A stretch of DNA of 64,000 nt from Pseudomonas sp. 30_B (GCF_017491605.1 NZ_JAFGYY010000002.1:272564-336563), one strand, 5' to 3'. Shown: positions 51,101-59,108, numbered from the stretch's first letter. Notes: generated from the sequence alone by a model not told the origin. Translations and numbers: made by a program.

Positions 51101-51772
51101 AGCTTCGTCGACGGTGTTCTCACCGAGCCCGACAGCGCCTCCCTGACACGCTCAATGATCTCCATGGGCCACAACCTCGGCATCAAGGTCATCGCCGAAG
51201 GGGTGGAGAGTGTGGAGCAACTGGGTTTTCTGCGTGCCGCCGGTTGCGACGAGATGCAGGGCTACTACTATTCCCCGCCGCTACCACCCTTGGCCTGCCT
51301 GCAGTTCCTCCAGGACGACCCGGCGCTGCCCCTGCCGGTGAACATCCTCGACGGCGGCGACCGTTACCTGCTGGTAGCCGATGGTGACGCCGGCACCTTT
51401 GACGTGCTCCGGCAAGCGTTGCGCCTGGAGAACTACCGGGTACTCAGCGCTGACTCCAGTGAAGCGGCATTCAAGCTCATGGTGACCCACCCGGTGGATG
51501 TGGTACTGGCCGGCCTTTCCCTGACTGACCAGGACGGGGTGGATTTCCTGCGGCGGATCAAGGTGATCCACCCGGAGGCGATTCGCATGGCCCTCTGCGG
51601 TGCCGCCGAGGTGGGAGGCATCCTCAAGGCGGTGAACGAGGGCGTGATCCATCGCTTCGTCACCGATCCCTGGGCCCCGGACGACCTGCGCAACCAGTTG
51701 CGCGATGCTTTCCAGCAGCGCGAACTGCACCGCGAGGTCAAGCGCATGCGCGAGGAGCTGGGGCGAGCGTAG
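48197..51772 (+). CDS. Multi-domain c-di-GMP output protein: REC-GAF-PAS-LOV-GGDEF-EAL-pseudoREC
   Basis: 1191 residues from ATG 48197, for which AAGGGG is well spaced; ATG 48179 and 48188 are in frame. REC ~4-120 (IISDIVMPEMDGYEL); GAF ~200-330 with Cys257, 261, 263 and 281; PAS ~365-480; LOV-like domain ~490-610 with GRNCRLLQGEDR (Cys537) and FRKDGSAFWNDLKVSPV; GGDEF 696-700 canonical; EAL 824-826 canonical (GFEALVRWN); C-terminal receiver-like domain from ~1055 lacking the phosphoacceptor Asp (VVLAGLSLTDQDG) and the Lys (FVTDPW). It is last in the Wsp-like operon and presumably receives phosphate from the CheA-like kinase. Confidence 0.9.
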   Translation: MYTDAEILVVEDSPTQATELQYMLESVGCKVSLARNGVEALSMIAVRRPTIIISDIVMPEMDGYELCRRVKGVAQTQNIPVILVTSLADARDVVHGLASGADNFIVKPFDEKYLMSRIRYFLVNLELRTHERVQMGVEVVLEGERHFITAGRQQILDLLISTYEQGVRLNHELQLKHDELARSNSLLNCLFHFTSGLTDARDEQHVIDAALRRILEFPDAGGAWLLMTDARESDNAVRLAGLRTRGKGYDPDVVARCASDCPCRHAWVSDGLVQPSNFEGCPALVALPGKPVHASIPLVLAGEIIGMLNVVQRDARAWPEEALHALASIGRQLAMALGRVRLFESMEQLVEQRTEALAQSEALLRRVLDSLPVGVLVTDQQGRLVMSNPESSLIWGGPLSIAAEGYEQYRGWWADSGEPVTAENWSAIRAVRQGQVSRNEVIDIQTFKGGQKTILNSAVPFFDRSEVIQGAIVVFQDITEQRNRDLEMRTLTRAVEASVNAVVITDNEQPDQPIVYVNPAFERITGYAADEVLGRNCRLLQGEDRAQPSLDSIRRLLAAQEEGGALLRNFRKDGSAFWNDLKVSPVVNDRGKVSHFVGILHDVTESKRYQDELEHQANYDSLTGLPNRNLLNDRINQAIALAARNHSRFTLAFMDIDRFKVVNDSLGHNAGDQLLVQIANRLRESAREIDTVARLGGDEFIVLLVEIDQLSEQVTLLERLKQSIAAPMMLDEQEVAVSCSIGFCCYPSDGRDAVTLLRNADTAMYQAKHQGRNRICAFMPEMNEQVQKRLSMEQETRLGLQNQEFMVVYQPQMDLQSGRLCGFEALVRWNRNGRMVSPDEFIPLAEETGWIVAIDFYVLDMACRQLCTWRDAFNQGLTMAVNLSAISFAEADFVERVLGLLELHHIPPHWIKIELTESILMTNADDVLLKMRALSAEGIHFSIDDFGTGYSSLGYLKHFPFSQLKIDRSFVDGVLTEPDSASLTRSMISMGHNLGIKVIAEGVESVEQLGFLRAAGCDEMQGYYYSPPLPPLACLQFLQDDPALPLPVNILDGGDRYLLVADGDAGTFDVLRQALRLENYRVLSADSSEAAFKLMVTHPVDVVLAGLSLTDQDGVDFLRRIKVIHPEAIRMALCGAAEVGGILKAVNEGVIHRFVTDPWAPDDLRNQLRDAFQQRELHREVKRMREELGRA

Positions 51773-51904
51773 AGGCAAGGGTCGGATGCGCTGGGCGGCT
51801 TGGGCGATTCGATAGCGGCAAGGCGCCAGCGCGCTACAGTGAATCGGGCATGAGAAGAAACTGAGGGCGGTAGTGCAGTCCTGCCGGTGAACGACTAGAA
51901 CGAA

Positions 51905-51929
51905 AAGCCCCGTTGGGTAGGCGGGGCTT
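51905..51929. terminator. Stem-loop downstream of the signalling operon
   Basis: AAGCCCCG-TTGGGTAGG-CGGGGCTT, 132 bases after the stop. A short T-run follows on the minus strand only, so termination on the plus strand is uncertain. The 337-base gap 51773-52109 holds no gene I can support; the rest is presumably the promoter of the NCS1 permease. Confidence 0.5.
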
Positions 51930-52109
51930 CGAGGCAGCTCTTCACCTGCTGGGCCACTCGCGCCCGGCAGAACCCACCCCTGAACAGATAGCCGCAGGGT
52001 AGACGCACCGCCGATCGCCTGGGTCGCTGGTAGCTACGAGATGTTCGTAGCCAAGCCGAACGGCCCTCCACAAGCCACTGATAATCGGAGGATTAATCAG
52101 GAGGCGGTC

Positions 52110-53489
52110 GTGAAGCTTGAAAAGCGAAGTATCGAGTTTGTCCCTCACGCTGAGCGCTATGGCACGCCCAGACGGTTGTTCACTATCTGGTTCAGCTCCA
52201 ATTTCCAGGTAACGGCCCTGATGGTCGGTACCTTGGGTATCGCCTCGGGCTTGAGCTTCGCCTGGACATTGCTCGGCCTGCTGATTGGCAATCTCGTCGG
52301 CACCATCTTCATGGCCGCGCATTCCGCCCAGGGGCCTCACCTGGGCGTTCCGCAGATGATCCAGAGCCGCGCGCAATTCGGTGTGCATGGCGCCGCGATT
52401 CCCTTGCTGGTGATGGTCATCGCGGCGGTGCTGTTCCTGGCCGCCAGTGGCGTGCTGATGCGCGATGCCCTGAAGGCGCTGGTGCCTGTCACCGATGACC
52501 AGGCCATCGTGATGGTGGGCATTCTGACCTTCGTCATCGGGTTCGTGGGCTATGAGCTGATCCACCGCCTGGGGGCGTGGATGAGCCTGGCGTCAACGAT
52601 CGTATTTGCCTGCGCGCTGGTCCTGATCCTGCTGCTGCCCGGCAATGCGGCACCGACAACGGTAGCCGGCGCGGGCTTTTCGCTGACGGCCTTCAACCTG
52701 GTTGTCGCCCAGGCGGCGTCCTGGACGCTGGGTTATGGCCCCTACGTGGCGGACTACTCGCGCTACCTGCCGGCCAATGTCAGTACGCGCGCCACGTTCT
52801 GGACGACCTACTGCGGCTGCGCGCTCGGCTCCTTCGCCATGATGGCGCTGGGTGCCCTGATGGCCGTCCTGGTCCCGGCTGCGCTCGGGCATGACCCGGC
52901 AACCTCGATTGCCACGCTGTTCGGCCCCTGGGCACCGCTGGCGCTGGGCGTGATCGCGCTCGGGGTGATCCAGTACAACGTGCTGTGCCTGTACAGCGCC
53001 TACATGTCGTCGGTGACGATCTTCGGAGCCTTTGGCGAGCTGCGACAGGTCACGGCATCGGCAAAGGCCCTGGTGATGGCGGTGCTGAGCATCGCCGCAA
53101 CCCTGATCGCCATCGCCACCCAGTATCGGTTTGACACCTTCTTCGCCGACATCCTGATTGGCCAGCTCTATCTGCTGATCCCCTGGAGCGCGATCAACCT
53201 GGCTGACTACTACTGGGTGTGTCGCGGTCACTACGATGTGGGCGAGTTGTACGACGCCAACGGTCTGTATGGACGCTTCAATCGAAAAACGCTGGCGGTG
53301 TACGCCACCTCGATCATCGGCACGCTGCCGTTCATGAAGCTGTCGTTCTACACCGGCTTCGTAGCGGATTGGCTGGGGGCGGACATCAGTTGGATCGTCG
53401 GCCTGGTACTCGCCGGCGCGCTGTACTGCATGGTGAACAGCCAGAGCGCAAGCACGCAGCGCCAACTCCAGTTCCCAGTTCCTGATTGA
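52110..53489 (+). CDS. NCS1 family cytosine/purine permease
   Basis: 459 residues from GTG 52110 with AGGAGG five bases upstream; the longer frame to 52041 has no SD. About twelve transmembrane helices, with NCS1 signs FTIWFSSNFQVTALMVGTLG, WTLGYGPYVADYSRYLPANVS and WSAINLADYYWVCRGHYD. These symporters import nucleobases, hydantoins, allantoin or vitamins. It is not part of the signalling operon (337-base gap). A small hairpin GCTACGA-TCGTAGC at 52033-52051 lies in its leader. Substrate not determinable. Confidence 0.85.
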   Translation: MKLEKRSIEFVPHAERYGTPRRLFTIWFSSNFQVTALMVGTLGIASGLSFAWTLLGLLIGNLVGTIFMAAHSAQGPHLGVPQMIQSRAQFGVHGAAIPLLVMVIAAVLFLAASGVLMRDALKALVPVTDDQAIVMVGILTFVIGFVGYELIHRLGAWMSLASTIVFACALVLILLLPGNAAPTTVAGAGFSLTAFNLVVAQAASWTLGYGPYVADYSRYLPANVSTRATFWTTYCGCALGSFAMMALGALMAVLVPAALGHDPATSIATLFGPWAPLALGVIALGVIQYNVLCLYSAYMSSVTIFGAFGELRQVTASAKALVMAVLSIAATLIAIATQYRFDTFFADILIGQLYLLIPWSAINLADYYWVCRGHYDVGELYDANGLYGRFNRKTLAVYATSIIGTLPFMKLSFYTGFVADWLGADISWIVGLVLAGALYCMVNSQSASTQRQLQFPVPD

Positions 53490-53561
53490 TGCCCAGGGCA
53501 GATCGCCGTCGCGAAGCTGCCCGCGGAACCTGTCTGCATTGAAGTGCGCCGGTGCGCCTGC

Positions 53562-54311
53562 TTAGACGTTACCGGTGCGCAGCAACGGCTCCAGCAACGC
53601 CCGCATGCTCCGCCAGTGGGAGCCTTCCCAGAACACCTGGTCGCAATGGTCGCAGGAGAGGAACAGCGCCTGTCGCTCGGCCACCCTCGGCGGTACCCGC
53701 GAGCGCGCCTGTTCCGCCGGCAGTTCGCGCAGCGGGTGGTTGCAGCGCAGGCAGCGGCTGAAGGGCCGGGCGCTGCGGGCCAGGTCCAGGCGTTCGAAGA
53801 GCTCCGCCAGTTGCTCCCGTGGCTTGAGGGCGTGCAGGTAGCAGCCGTGGCTGATGATGCTGCGCTTGAGCAGCTCGCGGTCGCGGGTGAGCACGATGCG
53901 GCCTTCGTGTGCGCTGATCTGCGCGATCTCGCTGTCGTCGAAGGCGTTCTCGTAGAGGGTGTCGAAACCGCTCATGCGCAGGAGCGCCGCGAGGCCGCCC
54001 AGGTGGGCGTCGGCGACGAAGCGCAGCACCCGCAGGGGGCTGGCGCGCACCCGCAGCAGCGGGCTGATGTCCAGGCGTTCGAACATGGGATAGACCGCCA
54101 GGCGGTCGCCATCGAGGATGGCGCGGTCGAAGTCCACCGACTCGCCGTCGAGTAGGATCAGCTCCACCTCGGTGTGAGGGATGCCCAGGGCTTCGATCAT
54201 GTGCTTGACCGTCGCGCCGTCCGGGCAGGCGCAAGCGAACTCGCGTCGGCGGCGGTCGGCGGGCAGGAAATCGTTGAGCTCCTCGTAGAAGCGAAAGGTC
54301 GCGCGGGTCAT
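53562..54311 (-). CDS. Mut7-C RNAse-domain protein with N-terminal ubiquitin-like fold
   Basis: 249 residues. Residues 1-85 look like a ThiS/MoaD-type ubiquitin fold (ATVKHMIEALGIPHTEVELILL). The remainder is a Mut7-C PIN-like domain with acidic residues FVADAHLGGLAALLRMSGFDT, TLYENAFDD and ILTRDRELL, and a C-terminal zinc ribbon with two Cys pairs (CLRCNHPL, CDHCDQVFW). It may cleave or handle RNA. Fusion of ubiquitin-like and Mut7-C domains occurs widely in bacteria, without settled function. Its promoter is in the 66-base gap to the EthD gene. Confidence 0.85.
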   Translation of the reverse strand: MTRATFRFYEELNDFLPADRRRREFACACPDGATVKHMIEALGIPHTEVELILLDGESVDFDRAILDGDRLAVYPMFERLDISPLLRVRASPLRVLRFVADAHLGGLAALLRMSGFDTLYENAFDDSEIAQISAHEGRIVLTRDRELLKRSIISHGCYLHALKPREQLAELFERLDLARSARPFSRCLRCNHPLRELPAEQARSRVPPRVAERQALFLSCDHCDQVFWEGSHWRSMRALLEPLLRTGNV

Positions 54312-54377
54312 GCCGTTGAGTATGGCAGGCCCGCGCGGGCAGGGCGGTTCAGCTCCGCAAGGGCGGTTCGTTCCCGG

Positions 54378-55079
54378 TCACAGCGGGTATTGGCTGGTGA
54401 GCACGACGCCCAGCTGGTCGAAGTCGATGAAGCGCTGGCAGCTGTCCATCATCACCGCGAGGTTGTCCTGGAACTTCGCCTCGTCGCCCGGCGCGTCGAA
54501 GAAGGCCATGGGGTCGGTCATCGCGGCCGGCGGGAAGCATTCCTCGACGATAGCGGCGAGCGGCGTGGCGCCAGGGGTGAGCACCTGCACCACGAGGTTC
54601 TGCACGTAGAGGAAGTTGTCCTGGGTGTCGATGGCGACCCGCATGTGGTGGTTCTGCCAGATGTCCAGCCAGGCGGCGTGGGTCAGGCGCGGCGGCAGCT
54701 GCAGGAAGGCCAGCTGGGAGAAACCGTGGGTGCGCTGGCCGGCCTGGGCGGGGAAGCGGGTGTTGGGGATCGGCACCGATTCGCAGACCAGGTAGCCGGC
54801 GATCCGCGCGCAGGCGGCCTGCAGCGCCTCCTCGTACGGGCGGCGGAATTCGCCCACGGCACTGTCGACCCAGAAGCTCACCACCGCGTGCGGCAGCGGG
54901 CCGGCCTGCTCCTGGCGCAGGCCATCGGCCGGACGCACGTCGGCATCATCCAGGTTGAGCTGCAGATGGCGTGCGCCCAACTGGGCCAGGCGCGGCGCCA
55001 ACCCGGTGCGCAACTGCTGGATGAAGTCCTCGGCATCGGCGCGGCTGTCACGCCAAACCAGGTAGATGACCTTCTGCAT
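54378..55079 (-). CDS. EthD-domain protein
   Basis: 233 residues: two ferredoxin-like halves with strands such as KVIYLVWRDSRADAEDFIQQL at the N-terminus and FDQLGVVLTSQYPL at the C-terminus; the second half is closest to the EthD domain. Such dimeric alpha-beta barrels support ether or polyketide-type degradation as small enzymes or chaperones. Its promoter carries a copy of the shared regulon element at 55154-55171, linking it to the catabolic genes. A second ferredoxin-like family (Dabb) opens the left block. Confidence 0.7.
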   Translation of the reverse strand: MQKVIYLVWRDSRADAEDFIQQLRTGLAPRLAQLGARHLQLNLDDADVRPADGLRQEQAGPLPHAVVSFWVDSAVGEFRRPYEEALQAACARIAGYLVCESVPIPNTRFPAQAGQRTHGFSQLAFLQLPPRLTHAAWLDIWQNHHMRVAIDTQDNFLYVQNLVVQVLTPGATPLAAIVEECFPPAAMTDPMAFFDAPGDEAKFQDNLAVMMDSCQRFIDFDQLGVVLTSQYPL

Positions 55080-55153
55080 GGCAAAGCTCCTCGTTTACGA
55101 CAGGACCCATTCGGGCGAAGAGCTGCAACCATGCATGGGGTGTCGGCCGGCGC

Positions 55154-55171
55154 CATCGTCTGTGCGGACTA
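55154..55171 (-). promoter_or_regulatory. Shared regulon element, copy 3 (EthD promoter)
   Basis: Minus strand TAGTCCGCACAGACGATG; 14 of 18 positions match copy 1. It lies 75-92 bases upstream of the EthD gene start, a distance similar to the other copies. Confidence 0.5.
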
Positions 55172-55185
55172 GCCGGCTACTGGGA

Positions 55186-55213
55186 CCTTCCTCCCCGCTG
55201 CCGGGGAGGAGGG
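55186..55213 (-). terminator. Stem-loop after the peroxiredoxin gene
   Basis: CCTTCCTCCCCG and CGGGGAGGAGGG pair with one G-T wobble around a short loop, 8 bases after the peroxiredoxin stop on the minus strand. No T-run. Confidence 0.5.
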
Positions 55214-55220
55214 TGGAGCG

Positions 55221-55874
55221 TTACTTGGGCTGGGCGACCACGCGCAGGTACGGCTTGAGGGTCTTGAAGCCCTGCGGGTATTTCTTTTGGGCATCCTCGT
55301 TGGACACCGAGGTTGGGATGATCACGTCGTCGCCCGGCTTCCAGTTCACTGGCGTCGCCACCGTGTGCTTGGCGTTGAGCTGGATGGCATCGAGCAGGCG
55401 GAGGATCTCGTCGAAGTTGCGCCCGGCGCTCATCGGGTAGGTCAGGGTGGCCTTGATCTTCTTGTCCGGGCCGATCAGGAACACCGAGCGCACGGTCGCG
55501 TTGTCCACCGCCGTGCGCGGGCCGCCGCTGGCGTTGGGGTGGATCATGTCGTAGAGCTTGGCCACCTTCAGGTCGTCGTCGCCGATGAGCGGGAAGTTCA
55601 CCGCGTGGCCCTGGGTTTCGGCGATGTCGCCGACCCAGGCGTGGTGGTCGCTGACCGGGTCGATGCTCAGGCCAACCACCTTGGTGTTGCGCTTGTCGAA
55701 TTCCGGTTTCAGGCGGGCCACGTAGCCCAGCTCGGTGGTGCAGACCGGGGTGAAGTCCTTCGGGTGGGAAAACAGGATCGCCCAGTGATCGCCGATCCAC
55801 TGGTGGAAGTTCAGGGTGCCTTCGGTGCTGTCTGCGGTGAAGTCGGGGGCTTCATCGCCTATTCGTAGGGACAT
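55221..55874 (-). CDS. 1-Cys peroxiredoxin (Prx6/LsfA type)
   Basis: 217 residues from ATG 55874 with GGAGA upstream. The peroxidatic cysteine is in FTPVCTTELGYVARL near residue 46, with FSHPKDF before it and SVFLIGPDKKI near residue 130, all Prx6 features; the C-terminal extension (NWKPGDDVIIPTSVS) is typical of this group. It reduces hydroperoxides in the cytoplasm. Located beside flavin monooxygenases that leak peroxide, it may protect them, though it carries no copy of the shared element. Confidence 0.9.
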   Translation of the reverse strand: MSLRIGDEAPDFTADSTEGTLNFHQWIGDHWAILFSHPKDFTPVCTTELGYVARLKPEFDKRNTKVVGLSIDPVSDHHAWVGDIAETQGHAVNFPLIGDDDLKVAKLYDMIHPNASGGPRTAVDNATVRSVFLIGPDKKIKATLTYPMSAGRNFDEILRLLDAIQLNAKHTVATPVNWKPGDDVIIPTSVSNEDAQKKYPQGFKTLKPYLRVVAQPK

Positions 55875-56180
55875 TTCCGTTCTCCGTATGGGATTGGGGT
55901 GTCTGGACAGGCCGCGCGAGCCGAAGGGCGGGCCGTGGGCTGGAAAGTATAGGTGTACGTTCGGCATGCCGCCCGGCGGGGTAGCGGATCAGCGGTCGTG
56001 CCGGGGCGCGCGGGGGCTGCTAAGCCTGTTCTGTGGAGGTCGTCGGATGCGTGCTGGTCGACGTGGCTCGCGGTGCAGGGATGCCGCGTGCATGCACGTC
56101 GGGAAGGGTGGCGGTCTTCTTCCGGTGCAGTGGCTTCCGCGCCATCGATCGTCGCCGATGCATCCGACAGGAGCTGAACC
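55875..56180. promoter_or_regulatory. Divergent promoter region of peroxiredoxin and GYD genes
   Basis: A 306-base stretch with no convincing gene. On the minus strand a TATACT -10-like hexamer is at 55946-55951, about 72 bases before the peroxiredoxin start; I find no good -35 partner. No copy of the shared catabolic element is visible here. Confidence 0.4.
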
Positions 56181-56471
56181 ATGGCTACCTTCATTTCCCT
56201 GGTGAATTTCACCGACCAGGGCATCCGCAACGTCAAGGACTCGCCCGATCGCTACACGGCCTTCCGGGCAATGGCCGAGCAGCTCGGTATCTCGGTCAAG
56301 GCCGCCTACTGGACGACGGGCGGCTACGACATGGTGCTGATCGTGGAAGGCGCGGAGGATGTCGCCACCACGCTGCTGCTCAAGGTGGCGTCGCTGGGCA
56401 ACATCCGCACCCAGACCCTGCGCGGCTTCTCGGAGCAGGAGTTCCGTGGGCTGATTGACGCCATGCGTTGA
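56181..56471 (+). CDS. GYD-domain protein
   Basis: 96 residues. The sequence FISLVNFTDQGIRNVKDSPDR at the start and TTGGYDMVLIVEG near residue 52 define the GYD family, another ferredoxin-like barrel. Function of the family is not established; members occur near stress and catabolic genes. It is alone on the plus strand, between the peroxiredoxin and the monooxygenase block, and ends before a terminator. Confidence 0.85.
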   Translation: MATFISLVNFTDQGIRNVKDSPDRYTAFRAMAEQLGISVKAAYWTTGGYDMVLIVEGAEDVATTLLLKVASLGNIRTQTLRGFSEQEFRGLIDAMR

Positions 56472-56485
56472 AACGCCAAACGAAA

Positions 56486-56516
56486 ACGGGGCGGCCCGAA
56501 ACCGGCGCCGCCCCGT
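56486..56516. terminator. Stem-loop terminator between converging genes
   Basis: ACGGGGCGGC and GCCGCCCCGT form a perfect 10-base stem around an 11-base loop, with four T residues after it on the minus strand. It lies between the GYD gene and the end of the luciferase-like gene. Confidence 0.7.
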
Positions 56517-56559
56517 GCTTGCCCTGTCCGACCCGCCAGGAGCGGGTCGGAACCTCGAC

Positions 56560-57693
56560 TCAGGCGGTCCTGGCCTTGTCGCGGAAGTAGGGGATGACCT
56601 TCTCGCCGATGTTCTTCAGCGTTTCCAGCTGCGCCCACTGCGGCACGGTGCCCATCTGGCAGATGAAGAGGATTTCATCGGCGCCGGCGTCGATCAGGCG
56701 CTGCACGTAGCCGATGCAGTCGTTCACGGTGCCGTAGGCGTGGTTGGGGTTCATCATCGCCATGGTCGGGTCGGAGAAGTCCACGGCGACTTCCTCGGAG
56801 GCGAAGCGCGAGCGGATCACCGCCTGGCCGTTGCCGTCGACGAAGGTGTCGTCCTGCCACTTGGCCGGGTCCGGGCGCTCGCCGCCGGCGTACCAGTACG
56901 CCAGGGATTCCATGAAGTAGCGCTGGCCACGGATGCCGATGGCGCGGGCTTTCTCGTTGTCGTCGAGGACGATGGCCGGGCACAGCGCGGCGATGTGGCG
57001 GTTGGGGCGGAAGCCGACCTGGTTGGCTTCGTCACGGTTGTCCCAGGCCTCGTGGTACACGGCCACTTTCTTGGCGATCTCTTCCGGGCCGCCGAAGCCC
57101 AGCACCAGGGCACCCATGCCACGGCCGCCGGCATTCTTCAGCGACTCGGTGTTGGTGCAGGCCAGGTACATCGGCGGGTGCGGATCCTGGTAGGGCTTGG
57201 GATGGATCGGGCGCTTGGGGATCTTCACGTATTCGCCGTTATGCTCGATCTCGTCCTGCACGAACATCTTCGGGATGAGGTACATGGCTTCGTCGATCTG
57301 CGGCTGCAGGGTGGCCAGGTCGTAGCCGAAGGTGCCGGCTTCCTGCTGGGTGCCGCCCTTGCCGACGCCGAAGTGCACGCGGCCCTTGGACAGCAGGTCG
57401 AGGGTGGCGATGCGCTCGGCGACCTTCACCGGGTGGTTCATCGCCGGCGGCAGGCAGACCACGCCGTGGCCGATGCCGATGCGCTCGGTCTTGCCCGCGA
57501 CGAAGGCCAGCATGGTCTCCGGGGCGGACATGTGGGAATAGTTGGTCAGTGCGGTGTGCTCCACGCACCAGAAAGTGTCGAAGCCAAGCTTGTCGGCCAG
57601 CACGGCCTGTTCGACGGTGTCGTCGAAGACGCGACGGTCGCCTTCACGGGTGCTGTCCAGGGTCTGGGCTTCATAGATCAGAGAGAATTTCAT
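56560..57693 (-). CDS. Luciferase-like (LLM class) flavin-dependent monooxygenase
   Basis: 377 residues, TIM barrel with FSLIYEAQTLDS, FDTFWCVEHTAL, MSAPETMLAFVAGKTERIGIG, VAERIATLDLLSKGRVHFGVGKGG: standard bacterial-luciferase family blocks. It uses reduced FMN from a partner reductase, presumably the HsaB-like protein. Typical reactions are Baeyer-Villiger insertions, epoxidations or desulfonation. It has its own copy of the shared element upstream (57772), and is separated from the HsaA-like gene by 128 bases in the same orientation. Confidence 0.85.
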   Translation of the reverse strand: MKFSLIYEAQTLDSTREGDRRVFDDTVEQAVLADKLGFDTFWCVEHTALTNYSHMSAPETMLAFVAGKTERIGIGHGVVCLPPAMNHPVKVAERIATLDLLSKGRVHFGVGKGGTQQEAGTFGYDLATLQPQIDEAMYLIPKMFVQDEIEHNGEYVKIPKRPIHPKPYQDPHPPMYLACTNTESLKNAGGRGMGALVLGFGGPEEIAKKVAVYHEAWDNRDEANQVGFRPNRHIAALCPAIVLDDNEKARAIGIRGQRYFMESLAYWYAGGERPDPAKWQDDTFVDGNGQAVIRSRFASEEVAVDFSDPTMAMMNPNHAYGTVNDCIGYVQRLIDAGADEILFICQMGTVPQWAQLETLKNIGEKVIPYFRDKARTA

Positions 57694-57771
57694 GGGATGC
57701 GTCCCTTGTTAGTATGGGCGGCCAACGGGTTCAGCCTCGTGGGCCATGTTCTGTGTTCGCCGGCGCCTCGG

Positions 57772-57789
57772 AATCGCCCGAATGGACTA
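57772..57789 (-). promoter_or_regulatory. Shared regulon element, copy 4 (luciferase-like gene promoter)
   Basis: Minus strand TAGTCCATTCGGGCGATT, 15 of 18 identical to copy 1. It lies 79-96 bases upstream of the gene start. Confidence 0.6.
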
Positions 57790-57821
57790 CGCCGAAACGC
57801 CGGATAGTTCTTGTGTGTGGG

Positions 57822-59006
57822 TCAGAGGAAGAAGTCGGTGGAGTCCATGCCCATGCTCACGCCGCCCAGGTTCCAGGCGTACTTGGCCGGGCTGTTGGCG
57901 ACGTGCGCGCGACCGGTGTGGATGTCGCGGAAGGTGCGGTTGATCGGGTGCTCGCGGAAGATGGTGGAGGCGCCGCTGTTGAACATCAGCGCGCCGGCCG
58001 CGCGGGCGCACTTGTCCGCCACCAGGGCCGAGTCGTAGCGCATCTTCACCCGCTCGGGCATGGTCAGCGGCTCGCCGTCGCGGGCGCGCTGCATCATCAG
58101 TTCGAAGTTGCGCAGCAGCACGGTGCGGCACTCGTCGGCCACCACCATGGCGTCCGCCAGCGCCTGCTGGGCGCCCGGGTCCTGACCCATCTTGCGGCCG
58201 TCGTTGACGCCGACGCGGGCACGGTTGTGCTCGACGAACAGGTTCACCGCGCCCTGCAGCGCGCCGATAGCGGAAGAGGACACCGCACGCACAAAGATCT
58301 GCCCGAACGGCAGGCGGAACAGCGGGGCGGTGTTCACCGCGTTGCCCGGGCTGTTCTGCATGAAGCCGTCGAGGGCGCGGTGGGTGCGGTAGTCCGGGAC
58401 GAAGGCATCTTCGACCAGCACGTCGTGGGAGCCGGTGGCTTCCAGGCCCATCACGTTCCAGTTGTCGACGATCTGGTAGTCGCTGCGCGGTACCAGGAAG
58501 GTGCGGTAGTCCGGCGCGCCGCCCGGTTCGCTCGGCGGCACCATGGCGCCGAGGAAGGCCCACTCGCAGTGCTTGCTGCCGCTGGAGAAGCCCCAGCGAC
58601 CGGACAGGCGGAAGCCGCCTTCCACCGGGGTGACCTTGCCCACCGGCATATAGGAAGAGGAGATCAGCACGCTGGAGTCCTTGCCCCAGACGTCCTGCGC
58701 GGCGCGGTCGTCGAACAGGGCCAGCTGCCAGTTGTGGATGGCCACCACGCCCAGGACCCAGGCGGACGACATGCAGCCCTCGGCGAGGGTCATCTGCACT
58801 TCGAAGAAGTCCTTGGGCTCCAGCTCGTAGCCTTCCCAGCGCGCCGGCTGGAGGATGCGGAAGAAGCCGGCTTCGTGGAAGTCACGGATGGTTTCCTCCG
58901 GCAGCTGGCCCTGGCGCGCGGCGTCGGCGGCGCGTTCGCGCAGCACCGGTACCAGCTCACGGGCGCGCTGGCGGAGGCGCTGGCGGATCAGTTCCTGGTC
59001 GAGCAT
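57822..59006 (-). CDS. HsaA-like flavin-dependent hydroxylase (acyl-CoA dehydrogenase fold)
   Basis: 394 residues from ATG 59006 (GGAG nine bases upstream), the same length as M. tuberculosis HsaA. The fold is acyl-CoA-dehydrogenase-like: N-terminal helices (LPEETIRDFHEAGFFRILQP), central beta domain (GGFRLSGRWGFSSGSKHCEWA; quoted as GFRLSGRWGFSSGSKHC) and C-terminal helical domain (NRTFRDIHTGRAHVANSPAKY near the end). HsaA-type oxygenase components hydroxylate the phenolic ring of seco-steroids or other aromatics using FMNH2 from HsaB. Partner reductase gene is divergent next door. Confidence 0.85.
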   Translation of the reverse strand: MLDQELIRQRLRQRARELVPVLRERAADAARQGQLPEETIRDFHEAGFFRILQPARWEGYELEPKDFFEVQMTLAEGCMSSAWVLGVVAIHNWQLALFDDRAAQDVWGKDSSVLISSSYMPVGKVTPVEGGFRLSGRWGFSSGSKHCEWAFLGAMVPPSEPGGAPDYRTFLVPRSDYQIVDNWNVMGLEATGSHDVLVEDAFVPDYRTHRALDGFMQNSPGNAVNTAPLFRLPFGQIFVRAVSSSAIGALQGAVNLFVEHNRARVGVNDGRKMGQDPGAQQALADAMVVADECRTVLLRNFELMMQRARDGEPLTMPERVKMRYDSALVADKCARAAGALMFNSGASTIFREHPINRTFRDIHTGRAHVANSPAKYAWNLGGVSMGMDSTDFFL

Positions 59007-59108
59007 CTTGTTGTTCTCCTGTGGTCGCCCCGCAGGGCCTGCGCTTGGCCACCGCGCAGCTACGCAGGGGGCCTTCGCTGGCATTTGAACAACGCGCAAC
59101 TGGCTCGA

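Noticed and set aside
52033..52051. Possible riboswitch in the NCS1 permease leader
   Set aside because: Only a simple 7-base hairpin is visible; none of the conserved motifs of purine, preQ1 or guanidine riboswitches could be found.
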